This document shows positions 9,296 to 17,871 of a DNA stretch of 64,000 nucleotides, piece by piece; the first letter of the stretch is position 1; each line of letters starts with the position of its first letter. This stretch comes from Limosilactobacillus urinaemulieris (lineage in GTDB: Bacteria > Bacillota > Bacilli > Lactobacillales > Lactobacillaceae): positions 1 to 64,000 of the forward strand of contig NZ_JABUXR010000006.1 in the NCBI RefSeq assembly GCF_014838745.1. Reading direction: 5' to 3'. The notes below the pieces were generated by a model, which saw nothing but the letters and a program-made list of their open reading frames with translations, was not told where the DNA came from and made no database searches. The position numbers were made by a program, and so were the translations under genes.

Positions 9296-9998
9296 TGAAC
9301 CATTAGCACGTGACGAGCTTAGTTATCTATTAGAACAAAATGACCTGATTGACGAAATAAATGAGGCTGATGGAATTAAATCTGCTCGAGAAGAAGTGAA
9401 AAACAATCGACCAGATTTAATCTTCTTGGATATTCAGTTGGATGATGGTAGTGGAATGGCATTTGCCAAGGGCTTGAAGAAAAAGGAAAATTGTCCTTAC
9501 ATTGTTTTTGCTACTGCTTATGACCAGTATGCATTAGATGCCTTTGAGGCGGACGCAATTGACTATGTGTTAAAGCCCTTTGAGGCAGAGCGAATTAATG
9601 ACGCGGTTAAACGAGTTGTTAGGCTAATGGATAACCAGAATGGCAGTCATGGAGTGACCGTTCAACAGAAGAATCCACGAATTTCACTAACTAATGATGA
9701 ACGAACAATTGTTATTCAGAAGCGAAATATTCTTTATATTCAAGCACAAGCAGGAAAGGCTGTTGTTCATACTGAAGATCAGGAAATCGTCAGTAAGCAA
9801 ACTCTCAATAGTATCATTAATTTGTTAGACCCTAACCGGTTTATTCGTGTTCACCGGAGCTTTGTTGTTAATCTTAATAAGGTTCATGAATTACAACCAA
9901 GCTTCAATCATACTTACGAATTAACCCTTGATGATGGGAGCAAAATTCCTGTGAGCCGGTCATTTGTTGCTACTACTAAGAAGGCGTTAGGGGTATAG
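9273..9998 (+). CDS. lytT: LytR/LytT-type response regulator with LytTR DNA-binding domain
   Basis: A 241-residue response regulator. The receiver domain shows the acidic pocket (DDEPLARDE), the phospho-acceptor Asp in DLIFLDIQLDDGSG (about residue 54), the Thr/Ala switch (FATAYDQYAL) and Lys in VLKPFEA. The C-terminal LytTR domain (about 135-241) includes the characteristic NPNRF-like RFIRVHRSFVVNLNKV and the basic PVSRSFV. LytTR proteins bind direct repeats, and such a pair lies about 250 bp downstream, in front of lrgA. The gene starts inside the end of lytS. Confidence 0.94.
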   Translation: MKVLIVDDEPLARDELSYLLEQNDLIDEINEADGIKSAREEVKNNRPDLIFLDIQLDDGSGMAFAKGLKKKENCPYIVFATAYDQYALDAFEADAIDYVLKPFEAERINDAVKRVVRLMDNQNGSHGVTVQQKNPRISLTNDERTIVIQKRNILYIQAQAGKAVVHTEDQEIVSKQTLNSIINLLDPNRFIRVHRSFVVNLNKVHELQPSFNHTYELTLDDGSKIPVSRSFVATTKKALGV

Positions 9999-10057
9999 TT
10001 AACAAATTAAATTCCTGCGATTATGCGTTAATCATTTTGGAATATTAAAAAGATAAT

Positions 10058-10099
10058 AAACGGGGCAGAAAAACATTTTGTTTTTCGTGCCCCGTTTCT
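10058..10099 (+). terminator. Terminator after lytT
   Basis: AAACGGGGCA and TGCCCCGTTT form a GC-rich stem around an A/T loop, ending in TTT. Confidence 0.85.
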
Positions 10100-10245
10100 A
10101 GTTAATCATTCGATCAGTAATGTACAAAGTAGATGAAAGATAGTAAAACTGCCGATATAACAGTAATTTAGAAAAAGATTAACAAAGAATTAATGGTTAA
10201 AGATCGGTTGAATAGTAATTAATTGTAAATAAATTAACAATCTCG

Positions 10246-10279
10246 AGGGCATTTCATCTATTGGTTAGGGCATTTCATC
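10246..10279 (+). promoter_or_regulatory. Tandem 13-bp direct repeat, candidate LytT operator
   Basis: AGGGCATTTCATC occurs perfectly at 10246-10258 and again at 10267-10279, a 21-bp period equal to two helical turns. This is the arrangement expected for a LytTR-domain dimer. It lies between lytT and lrgA, about 130-165 bp before the lrgA start. That it is the LytT site is inference from position and geometry. Confidence 0.6.
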
Positions 10280-10357
10280 CTCAAATATGGCTATTCAAGT
10301 GTGAAATTCAACACAAATGGTAAAAAAAGTGTAAATTAAATAACTGAAGAGGCGCTG

Positions 10358-10371
10358 TGAAAACGGTACCG
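10358..10371 (+). promoter_or_regulatory. cre-like site (CcpA operator) in the lrgA leader
   Basis: TGAAAACGGTACCG matches the catabolite-responsive element consensus (TGWAANCGNTNWCA) at 12 of 14 positions. It lies 40 bp before the lrgA start codon, where CcpA binding would block transcription. lrgAB/pftAB is under CcpA control in Streptococcus mutans and Bacillus subtilis. Confidence 0.5.
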
Positions 10372-10410
10372 AACAAAATTTATTTTTATTTCTGTGGGAG
10401 GGAATAAGTT

Positions 10411-10815
10411 ATGGAAAAGGGCAAACAACCTAAGGATTCCAACATTTATGTTCAAATGGGAATCTTTGCTGCTATTTTATTTGTTTCTCAATTGATCTCT
10501 GATCTTTTTCCAAAGAGCTTTGTTGTACCAACTCCTTTAATTGGTATGGTATTGCTTTACATTCTGTTGGCTACTCATATTGTTAAGCTTCACCAAGTTG
10601 CTAAGTTTGGTGACTTTATGATCGGACTAATTGCATTCCTGTTCGTTCCATCAGGTATCCAATTAGCTGCTCACCTTGACATCATGAAGAAGGAAGGACT
10701 TCAAGATGTTATCGTAATTATCATTGCTACGATTATCATTCTTGTTGTTATTGCCTACGTTGGTGCCCTTGTTATGAGCATTCACCACAAGATCACTGGT
10801 ACTAAAGAAGACTAG
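10411..10815 (+). CDS. lrgA: LrgA/CidA-family membrane protein, small subunit of LrgAB
   Basis: A 134-residue protein with four hydrophobic segments and the LrgA family core FVVPTPLIGMVLLYILLAT. With LrgB it forms a holin-like membrane complex. The B. subtilis equivalent PftAB is a facilitated pyruvate transporter, and S. mutans LrgAB also moves pyruvate. GGGAGG precedes the ATG. It is the first gene of lrgA-lrgB-ldh; upstream tandem repeats and a cre-like site suggest LytST activation and carbon catabolite control. Confidence 0.93.
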   Translation: MEKGKQPKDSNIYVQMGIFAAILFVSQLISDLFPKSFVVPTPLIGMVLLYILLATHIVKLHQVAKFGDFMIGLIAFLFVPSGIQLAAHLDIMKKEGLQDVIVIIIATIIILVVIAYVGALVMSIHHKITGTKED

Positions 10816-10830
10816 GGAGGCACAATAATT

Positions 10831-11571
10831 ATGGCTAATACGATTGTTACAAATCTAGCATTACCATTTACTGGTATCTTCATTTCATTGATTGTTTACC
10901 TAATTGGTATGTGGTTAACAAAGATTAGTAATGGATTCTTCCTTTTTAACCCATTACTTGTTGGAATGGTACTTGGTATCGTTGTCTTAGCAATTTGGGC
11001 TAAGGGCACTGGTTCCACTACCGCTGCTGTTTACAAGAAGTTCTACCTTCCTGGTGGTAACATGATTTTCTGGTTCTTGAACCCAGCTACTATGGCCTTC
11101 GCTATTCCAGTTTACCGTGTTAACAACATTTTCAAGAAGTACTGGTTCGATATTATCGTAATCTGCTTCGTTGGTGGATTTATTTCATTGTTCCTTATCA
11201 ACCTTGTATGTAAGTTATTCGGTCTTTCTGCCGCTTCAACTGCATCAATGTTGCCACAAGCCGCAACTACTGCTGTTGCCATGCCAATTGCTGCTGGTGT
11301 TCATGGTGTTCCAGCCGTTACTGCAATGGCATGTATCCTTAACGCCGTTGTTATCTACGCTTTGGCCGAATTCCTTATTAAGGTTCTTGGTTTGAAGAAG
11401 ATTTCAGCCGTTGCTACTGGTTTAGGTTTAGGTTCTGCAGGGCACACCGTTGGTTCCGTTAAGGCTCTTTCACTTGGTGAAGTTCAAGGTGCCATGGCCG
11501 GTGTTTCTGTTCTGATTATTTCATTAGCAATGGATATCTTGGTTCCAATCTACGCCCACTTATTCATGTAA
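10831..11571 (+). CDS. lrgB: LrgB-family membrane protein, large subunit of LrgAB
   Basis: A 246-residue, strongly hydrophobic protein with six to eight membrane segments. Conserved LrgB stretches include NPLLVGMVLGIV, the MLPQAATTAVAMPIA segment (about residue 145) and the C-terminal GLGSAGHTVGSVKAL with GAMAGVS. It is the partner of LrgA; spacing is 15 bp with a strong ribosome binding site, so co-expression is clear. Placed with an L-lactate dehydrogenase, it most likely serves pyruvate exchange rather than autolysis control. Confidence 0.93.
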   Translation: MANTIVTNLALPFTGIFISLIVYLIGMWLTKISNGFFLFNPLLVGMVLGIVVLAIWAKGTGSTTAAVYKKFYLPGGNMIFWFLNPATMAFAIPVYRVNNIFKKYWFDIIVICFVGGFISLFLINLVCKLFGLSAASTASMLPQAATTAVAMPIAAGVHGVPAVTAMACILNAVVIYALAEFLIKVLGLKKISAVATGLGLGSAGHTVGSVKALSLGEVQGAMAGVSVLIISLAMDILVPIYAHLFM

Positions 11572-11598
11572 TTTAATTTATCATTAAGGAGAAACTGA

Positions 11599-12573
<975 letters not shown>

Positions 12574-12580
12574 TAATAAA

Positions 12581-12620
12581 AAGGGACTGGAAAAAAACAT
12601 TTGTTTTTTTCCAGTCCCTT
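12581..12620 (+). terminator. Terminator of lrgA-lrgB-ldh
   Basis: The 19-bp arms AAGGGACTGGAAAAAAACA and its exact complement are separated by two bases; an extended A/T stem ends the operon. Confidence 0.9.
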
Positions 12621-12660
12621 ACTATTACCAGTAATTTTTGAATTTACTAAGTCTAATCGC

Positions 12661-12812
12661 GGGAATCCAAATAGGCTTACTTCGTTTCGTAGCCCGAGCC
12701 TTCGAGTCTAACGTAGCGGAGCAAGCCTATTCGGCTACGAACGACTCTGATGATTTCATCATCATTCATCGTTCTAGGTTAGCCCACCAGGCTCTTAAAT
12801 GGGTTAATTCCC
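12661..12812. repeat. Intergenic element of interleaved inverted repeats
   Basis: This convergent gap holds several complementary pairs: GGGAAT (12661) with ATTCCC (12807), AATAGGCTT (12670-12678) with AAGCCTATT (12723-12731), TTCGTAGCC (12686-12694) with GGCTACGAA (12733-12741), GAGTC (12704) with GACTC (12743), and a local GATGAttTCATC hairpin. The three inner pairs occur in the order 1-2-3 then 1'-2'-3', so they cannot all nest. A 65-residue reading frame crosses the element, but its ribosome binding site and composition are poor and I do not call it a gene. It may be a dispersed repeat or a structured RNA. Confidence 0.55.
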
Positions 12813-12818
12813 AGCTTT

Positions 12819-13505
12819 TTAAAGAATTGCTTTAAGCTCGGTTAAACGGTGGATTTCAAAGGTTGGCTTTAAGCGGGTTGAATTATGCAATGAATGGGGG
12901 TTGAACCAGACTGTATCAAGATGAGCATTAATGCCGCCTTGAATATCAGAACTTAATGAATCTCCAATCATTAAAGTGTTATTACGGTGACCGTTAATGT
13001 GGTGAAGTACAAAATCAAACATTTCTTTGTTCGGCTTTTGGAGTCCAATCACTTGTGAAATAAAAATATCATCAAAATACTGGAGTAATTTAGCATCCTT
13101 CAGGCGTTGATCTTGCACTATCTTTTGCCCATTGGTAACTGCATATACGTGGTAGTTATTTTGCTTTAGGTACTCCATTACTGTTCGCGTACCGGAAACC
13201 AGTTGATGATTATTACTGAGGTATTTGAGGTAGGTTTGAATTGTCTTTCTACCAGGAACATTTAGCTGGTGGTAAGCCTTAAAATAGTCGGCAAAAAGGT
13301 GTTCCATAAGTTGATCCCAGGTGAGTTCATTCCGTTCGAACCGTTGCCACATCCCGACATTATAATTTTGAAATGTTTGTTTAACGGTTGGTGTTAATTT
13401 CAGGTTGAAATCACTAAAGAGTTGTTTTAAGGCGTGGCTTTCGGCGGCTCCGTAATCTAATAGTGTATCGTCAAGGTCAAAAAGAATGTTTTGATACGCT
13501 GTCAT
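12819..13505 (-). CDS. YjjG-like HAD-superfamily nucleotidase/phosphatase
   Basis: A 228-residue cytosolic HAD subclass IA protein. The nucleophile motif is FDLDDTLLD (about residues 9-17), with a Thr in AVTNGQ, the conserved Lys in GLQKPNKEMF and the acidic motif IGDSLSSDIQGG. FDLDDTLLDY and this overall layout are typical of YjjG, a nucleotidase that removes non-canonical pyrimidine nucleotides. It lies 17 bp after fni on the same strand, so the two may be co-transcribed. No link to isoprenoid metabolism is evident. Confidence 0.85.
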   Translation of the reverse strand: MTAYQNILFDLDDTLLDYGAAESHALKQLFSDFNLKLTPTVKQTFQNYNVGMWQRFERNELTWDQLMEHLFADYFKAYHQLNVPGRKTIQTYLKYLSNNHQLVSGTRTVMEYLKQNNYHVYAVTNGQKIVQDQRLKDAKLLQYFDDIFISQVIGLQKPNKEMFDFVLHHINGHRNNTLMIGDSLSSDIQGGINAHLDTVWFNPHSLHNSTRLKPTFEIHRLTELKAIL

Positions 13506-13521
13506 TCGATAATCACCATCC

Positions 13522-14559
13522 TTAAATTAAATCACGTTGTTGAGCATATTCGAGTTCTTCACCGTGTAAGACAAAATTAGTTGACGGTAACTCATTAAAG
13601 GACTTACAACCAAGGAGGGCGAGAAGTCGCGGAAGGGCCATTTGCCAATTAGTAATTTCTTTATCGAGTGCATCAATTCCATCATGGATGAGAATATTAA
13701 GAAAATAGCCGGCAACGCCAACAGCATTGGCACCAAGGATTCCCGCTTTAATAACGTCTAACGGGGAACAGATTCCGCCAGAAGCAATAATTTGGGTATC
13801 CTTAGTACGCGCTTCACGGGCCTCCAACATTGATTCTAATGTTGTTTGCCCCCAATAATTGAGAAAACTAAAATCTGCTGTGTGATTCCGTCGATCTTCG
13901 ATTGTAGCGAAGTTAGTTCCACCGCGACCACTAATGTTAATTATGGAAACACCGATTGATTGCAGCTGGTTAATTGTTGAACTATCCATACCAAAACCAA
14001 CTTCCTTAACAATAACCGGAATATTAAGGCGGTTAACCAAAGATTCAATATTAGTTAACCAGTGAAAGTTACGATCACCATCATCCATAATTAATTCTTG
14101 AGTAGTATTAACGTGGAGTTCAAGGGCATCGGCATCTAGCAGGTCAATAACCGTTTTTGCCTGTTCTAAACTGGCTTTGGCACTGAGGTTAGCAATAACA
14201 ATTCCGTCCGGATTAATGTCACGGACAACCTTAAAACTCTTTTTAGCAGTTGGATCATGAAAAATAATACTTGCTGAGCCAAGTGCCATTGCAAGGTGGT
14301 GTTTTTTAGCAACCATTGCAAGTTCTTGATTAATCTTAAATGCATTTTGACTGCCACCGGTCATTGCCTCAATGAAAAAGGGAACCGCCAGCTTTAAAGT
14401 TCCACAGTTAGTAACGGGGTTCACCTGATCAAGACTAATTTCTGGAAGACTCTTGTGAATGATCTGCATACTGTTAAATGAATTGGTGTGGACCTGGTTA
14501 TAAAGCTTAGTTGCTAACGAAAGGTGCTCATTTTTTCGTTGGGCATGACTTGATTCCAT
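13522..14559 (-). CDS. fni: Type 2 isopentenyl-diphosphate delta-isomerase
   Basis: An FMN- and NADPH-dependent enzyme interconverting isopentenyl and dimethylallyl diphosphate, the last step of the mevalonate route. The 345-residue TIM-barrel protein starts ESSHAQRKNEHLSLA, a conserved N-terminal substrate/phosphate-binding region. It has the flavin-contacting MTGG (about residue 69), VKEVGFGM and SGRGGTNF motifs, and the C-terminal ASGGI plus GILGANAVG. AAGGAG precedes the ATG. A strong terminator separates it from pmvK, so it probably has its own promoter. Confidence 0.95.
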   Translation of the reverse strand: MESSHAQRKNEHLSLATKLYNQVHTNSFNSMQIIHKSLPEISLDQVNPVTNCGTLKLAVPFFIEAMTGGSQNAFKINQELAMVAKKHHLAMALGSASIIFHDPTAKKSFKVVRDINPDGIVIANLSAKASLEQAKTVIDLLDADALELHVNTTQELIMDDGDRNFHWLTNIESLVNRLNIPVIVKEVGFGMDSSTINQLQSIGVSIINISGRGGTNFATIEDRRNHTADFSFLNYWGQTTLESMLEAREARTKDTQIIASGGICSPLDVIKAGILGANAVGVAGYFLNILIHDGIDALDKEITNWQMALPRLLALLGCKSFNELPSTNFVLHGEELEYAQQRDLI

Positions 14560-14610
14560 AGTTTTTCTCCTTAAAATAACTTTCCGAATTAATAATACTT
14601 AAAATTAACT

Positions 14611-14659
14611 AAAAGAGTGTGACTTTTGAATCATGATCGATCAATTATCACACTCTTTT
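14611..14659 (-). terminator. Terminator between pmvK and fni
   Basis: The 12-bp arms AAAAGAGTGTGA and TCACACTCTTTT sit just after the pmvK stop on the minus strand; a T-rich tail follows in that direction. Confidence 0.8.
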
Positions 14660-14670
14660 ATCATTAACTA

Positions 14671-15783
14671 TTATTTTTTGATGAGGTGGTACTTGATCTC
14701 ACCCTTAACATTTTCGATGAAGTGAACCGAAAGGGGGAGTTGCTCGATTTTATTGGCCGCCCACTTCTTCAATACTTGTTTGAAGTTACTATCACGATCG
14801 ATAGCAACGATTCCACAATCACCACCACCAGCACCGGATGTCTTTGCTGCTCCGCCAAAATCTTCAGCAATTTGGCAGAGTTTATTTAGGACGGGGGTTT
14901 CGATATGAACACCGGAGTTCGTACCGAGTTGCTTTAACAATTCCCGGTTATACCGGATCTCATTTTTAATTGACTCCAAATCAGCATTATGAAAACCTTC
15001 AACCATTCGCTGAATGCAGTGCTTACTATCTTCCAAAAACTGTCGGTACTCTTTTTGTTGGCGAGCCTTGAACAGGGAAATCTTATCGACTAATTGTGAA
15101 GTCGATGCCGGCTTTCCAGTCCATCCAATAAGGAGCTGAAGGTTGTTTGGCGCCCTTAAGGATTCAATTTTGAGATCAGGCCATGGTAGATCAACGAGGG
15201 TTCTCAAGTCAAGATATTTTCGTTGCTGAGCAAGCCATTGGCGGTCAAATGAATGGTAGGCGATCCAACCACCATAAACGGAAGCGGCCACATCTCCCAG
15301 TGATCCATTTCCTTGAACTTCAAAGTGAGCAATTGCGGCTAATTTGAAGATTTCATCCTTAGTAACTGGCAGGTTATAGAAATGGCAAAGGGCTTTTACC
15401 GTGGCAACCGTAACGGCAGCGGAAGAACCAAGGCCGTATTTCTTTCCTGAGTCGCTATCCAGCTGACTATCAATATGGAGATCGAATATCCGTAATTCAC
15501 GCGCGAAACTACGGGCATATTCCTCAGTTACTTTGATTGCGGACAAAATATAAGAAAACGGGTTATCACGATTATCAACAACCATTTGTTCCCCAAGACG
15601 ATGCCACTGTAGAGCATTATTGTGATATTGTCGACTAATGATTTTACCAACTTCTGCAGCACTTTCTTCAATGGAACAAGTGACAAATTGATCCAATGCT
15701 ACTAAAATCGCCGGATAACCATTTTCCACAACAGCGTATTCACCAGCAATATAAAGTTTGCCAGGTGCTTTTTCAGTAATCAA
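14671..15783 (-). CDS. pmvK: Phosphomevalonate kinase
   Basis: A GHMP-superfamily kinase converting mevalonate 5-phosphate to the diphosphate. About 370 residues long, it opens with EKAPGKLYIAGEYAVVENGYPA. It contains the GHMP ATP loop KYGLGSSAAVTVATV (about residues 105-120), and a late glycine-rich motif KTSGAGGGDCG near residue 325. The likely start is TTG at 15783 (MITEKAPGK), ten bases after GAGAGG; a longer TTG start at 15801 would absorb that ribosome binding site. It lies in the mvk-mvaD-pmvK cluster. Confidence 0.93.
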   Translation of the reverse strand: MITEKAPGKLYIAGEYAVVENGYPAILVALDQFVTCSIEESAAEVGKIISRQYHNNALQWHRLGEQMVVDNRDNPFSYILSAIKVTEEYARSFARELRIFDLHIDSQLDSDSGKKYGLGSSAAVTVATVKALCHFYNLPVTKDEIFKLAAIAHFEVQGNGSLGDVAASVYGGWIAYHSFDRQWLAQQRKYLDLRTLVDLPWPDLKIESLRAPNNLQLLIGWTGKPASTSQLVDKISLFKARQQKEYRQFLEDSKHCIQRMVEGFHNADLESIKNEIRYNRELLKQLGTNSGVHIETPVLNKLCQIAEDFGGAAKTSGAGGGDCGIVAIDRDSNFKQVLKKWAANKIEQLPLSVHFIENVKGEIKYHLIKK

Positions 15784-15808
15784 TTTTACAAAACCTCTCA
15801 ATCAAATC

Positions 15809-16780
15809 CTATTTATCGATAATTTTTACTCCTGGTCCAGGCTGTGAAATAATTAACCTTTGCTTACTGAAAAGGTTCCCCAAATATTGAACAATTTTTT
15901 CACGATCTTTTTGATCGTAAATCACTTTAACGTTTGGACCAGCATCCATAGTATAGTAACAACTTACCCCGTGTGAACGCAAGTCATTAACTGCCTGAAT
16001 TGCGCGGATCGTATCACCATTAAAATAAGTATATCCTGGATCAGCAGAAAGAGTTAGAGCGTGCATTCGGAGAGCATTTTCTTCAGCAATGTGGCCGATC
16101 TGATCAATCTTCTTGTCAGAGATAGCCTTTTTCATTGCAACCATATCGTGAGCAACAACTTTTCGCCAGGTAGGGTAATAAGGTGAAGACTCAACACTTA
16201 ACTGCATTCCCTGACGACTTGAAATTTTTTTCTTGGTCGTATTGATTAGGATCGCGATCATTTCAATTCCAAAATCGACTTTTTCCATGATCGGTTCAGC
16301 AAATGAAGATTGATCATCAGTTCCCCGGTGCCACTCAACAAGGCCGCCATAAATGGAACGTGTAGCTGAACCTGAGCCACGGCGAGCAAGGCGAGAAAGG
16401 GAGCGCCGGTCAAGATTTAGGCCGGCTGCCTTACTAGCTGCAGTCGCAAGGGCGGCAAATGCGGAAGCGGAAGACGCCAACCCTGCAGACATTGGTACGT
16501 GATTAGTGGAAATAACTTTAGCATAATTATGGTTGCCACTAATTTGCCGAATAATATCAAGAAAATTCTTAACCTTTTCGGCAGAACGACCAGTGATCGG
16601 TTGACCATCAATTTCAATGTCATCTGCTATTAGGTCGTCTCTGAATTCAACCCCTGTATCAGCATAGAATTCATTTAACGTTAGTGAAAGGCTATCCGTT
16701 TGCGGAATGATCAGCTTTTGATCTTTTTTTCCCCAGTACTTAACTAACGCAATATTAGTGTGTGCACGTGCGGTGATCAT
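15809..16780 (-). CDS. mvaD: Diphosphomevalonate decarboxylase
   Basis: An ATP-dependent decarboxylase forming isopentenyl diphosphate. The 323-residue GHMP-family protein has the N-terminal AHTNIALVKYWGK, the ATP-binding SAGLASSASAFAALA (about residues 95-110), the substrate-contacting RRGSGSATRSIYGG, and a C-terminal TMDAGPNVK with the catalytic Asp. The start at ATG 16780 overlaps the mvk stop by one base (TAATG), implying translational coupling; an upstream in-frame ATG would lie inside mvk. Confidence 0.95.
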   Translation of the reverse strand: MITARAHTNIALVKYWGKKDQKLIIPQTDSLSLTLNEFYADTGVEFRDDLIADDIEIDGQPITGRSAEKVKNFLDIIRQISGNHNYAKVISTNHVPMSAGLASSASAFAALATAASKAAGLNLDRRSLSRLARRGSGSATRSIYGGLVEWHRGTDDQSSFAEPIMEKVDFGIEMIAILINTTKKKISSRQGMQLSVESSPYYPTWRKVVAHDMVAMKKAISDKKIDQIGHIAEENALRMHALTLSADPGYTYFNGDTIRAIQAVNDLRSHGVSCYYTMDAGPNVKVIYDQKDREKIVQYLGNLFSKQRLIISQPGPGVKIIDK

Positions 16781-17730
16781 TAGTTTATTTCCTCCGTATC
16801 CCCAAGTGGTTGTAACCATACTTGCTTAGCACCATTATCTTTTAAAATCCCTGCTAGTTTTCTGGCACCAAGCGCGGTTCTGGTAATTGCAAACATGCAA
16901 CCGCCACGACCGCCTCCCGTTAGTTTAGCTCCTAATGCGCCATTATGGTTAGCAGCAGCGATTAATCGATCCAAGTGTTCGTCACTAACATTTAGTGCAG
17001 CTAGGTCGCTTTGCGCGCTATTAAGTGCGATGCCAAGGCTCATTGCTTCATTATGACTTAAATAATCCTTAGCTAGATTAACCAGTTTTCCTAAATGATT
17101 AATATGGCTTAACGCTGCATTATGATTAGTTTCTAATTCATGTCTAACAGCAATGATTGCTTCCTTAGTGGCTCCCTTAACCCCTGTATCAGCAATGACC
17201 ATTGTTGCCTGTAAGTTCATTTTCAACGGTACTCCAGCTTGACCCTTAACGAAGTAGAGTGGTGATGTTGAGCTGACAGTTGCCGCATCTAAACCAGAAG
17301 GACTTCGGTGGGTTACTTCTTCCTCGATATCGGCAAGCTGGAGCAATTGCTTGCGGCCAAGCTTTTCTTCGTATAAATCAAAAAAAGCGCGAACGATAGC
17401 GACCGCTGTTGCTGCAGATGATCCCATACCACGTTCTGCTGGTAACTGGCTTTTAATTGTCATTGTCCATTGATCGCTTTCACCATTAAAACGCTGCATT
17501 AATGAAGAAATTAAGCGTTGGACTCCTGCCATCTTTTCGGGAATTTGATTTAATGATCCTTCAAAATAACGGCTTTTAATTTGGTGGCCTCCCTTGTTCG
17601 TTAACTTAATTGTTACCGTTAACGTAACATCTGGAAGCGGAAGGGCAATTGCTGGTTCACCATAGACCACGCTATGTTCGCCCATTAAAATTATTTTGGC
17701 ATGACTGTGACCGATTCCTTGTTCTTTCAC
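16780..17730 (-). CDS. mvk: Mevalonate kinase
   Basis: Phosphorylates mevalonate at the 5-position, the first kinase of the pathway. The 316-residue product shows HAKIILMGEHSVVYGEPAIA (substrate loop with the conserved Glu and His), the GHMP ATP loop PAERGMGSSAATAVA (about residue 98) and the C-terminal LTGGGRGGCMFAI. It begins with GTG. It heads the mvk-mvaD-pmvK cluster and is divergent from dinG. The acetyl-CoA to mevalonate genes are not in the window. Confidence 0.95.
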   Translation of the reverse strand: MKEQGIGHSHAKIILMGEHSVVYGEPAIALPLPDVTLTVTIKLTNKGGHQIKSRYFEGSLNQIPEKMAGVQRLISSLMQRFNGESDQWTMTIKSQLPAERGMGSSAATAVAIVRAFFDLYEEKLGRKQLLQLADIEEEVTHRSPSGLDAATVSSTSPLYFVKGQAGVPLKMNLQATMVIADTGVKGATKEAIIAVRHELETNHNAALSHINHLGKLVNLAKDYLSHNEAMSLGIALNSAQSDLAALNVSDEHLDRLIAAANHNGALGAKLTGGGRGGCMFAITRTALGARKLAGILKDNGAKQVWLQPLGDTEEIN

Positions 17731-17871
17731 ATCAAAACCTACTTTCTTCGTAAAATACCATTATTAATAATAGCGTAAAATTATTGATTTGCCAAAGAAC
17801 AACGGCAATTGTTACTATAATTTAAAAAACGAATGGTGTATCATAAAAACAGAACTTTGATCGAATAAATA

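Noticed and set aside
10411-11571. LrgAB as a phage-type holin/antiholin or cell-lysis system
   Set aside because: No phage genes are nearby and the LytST-lrgAB-ldh context points to pyruvate handling.
12638-12835. A 65-residue protein gene after ldh
   Set aside because: It runs through the inverted-repeat element, has no ribosome binding site, and its codons are dictated by palindromes.
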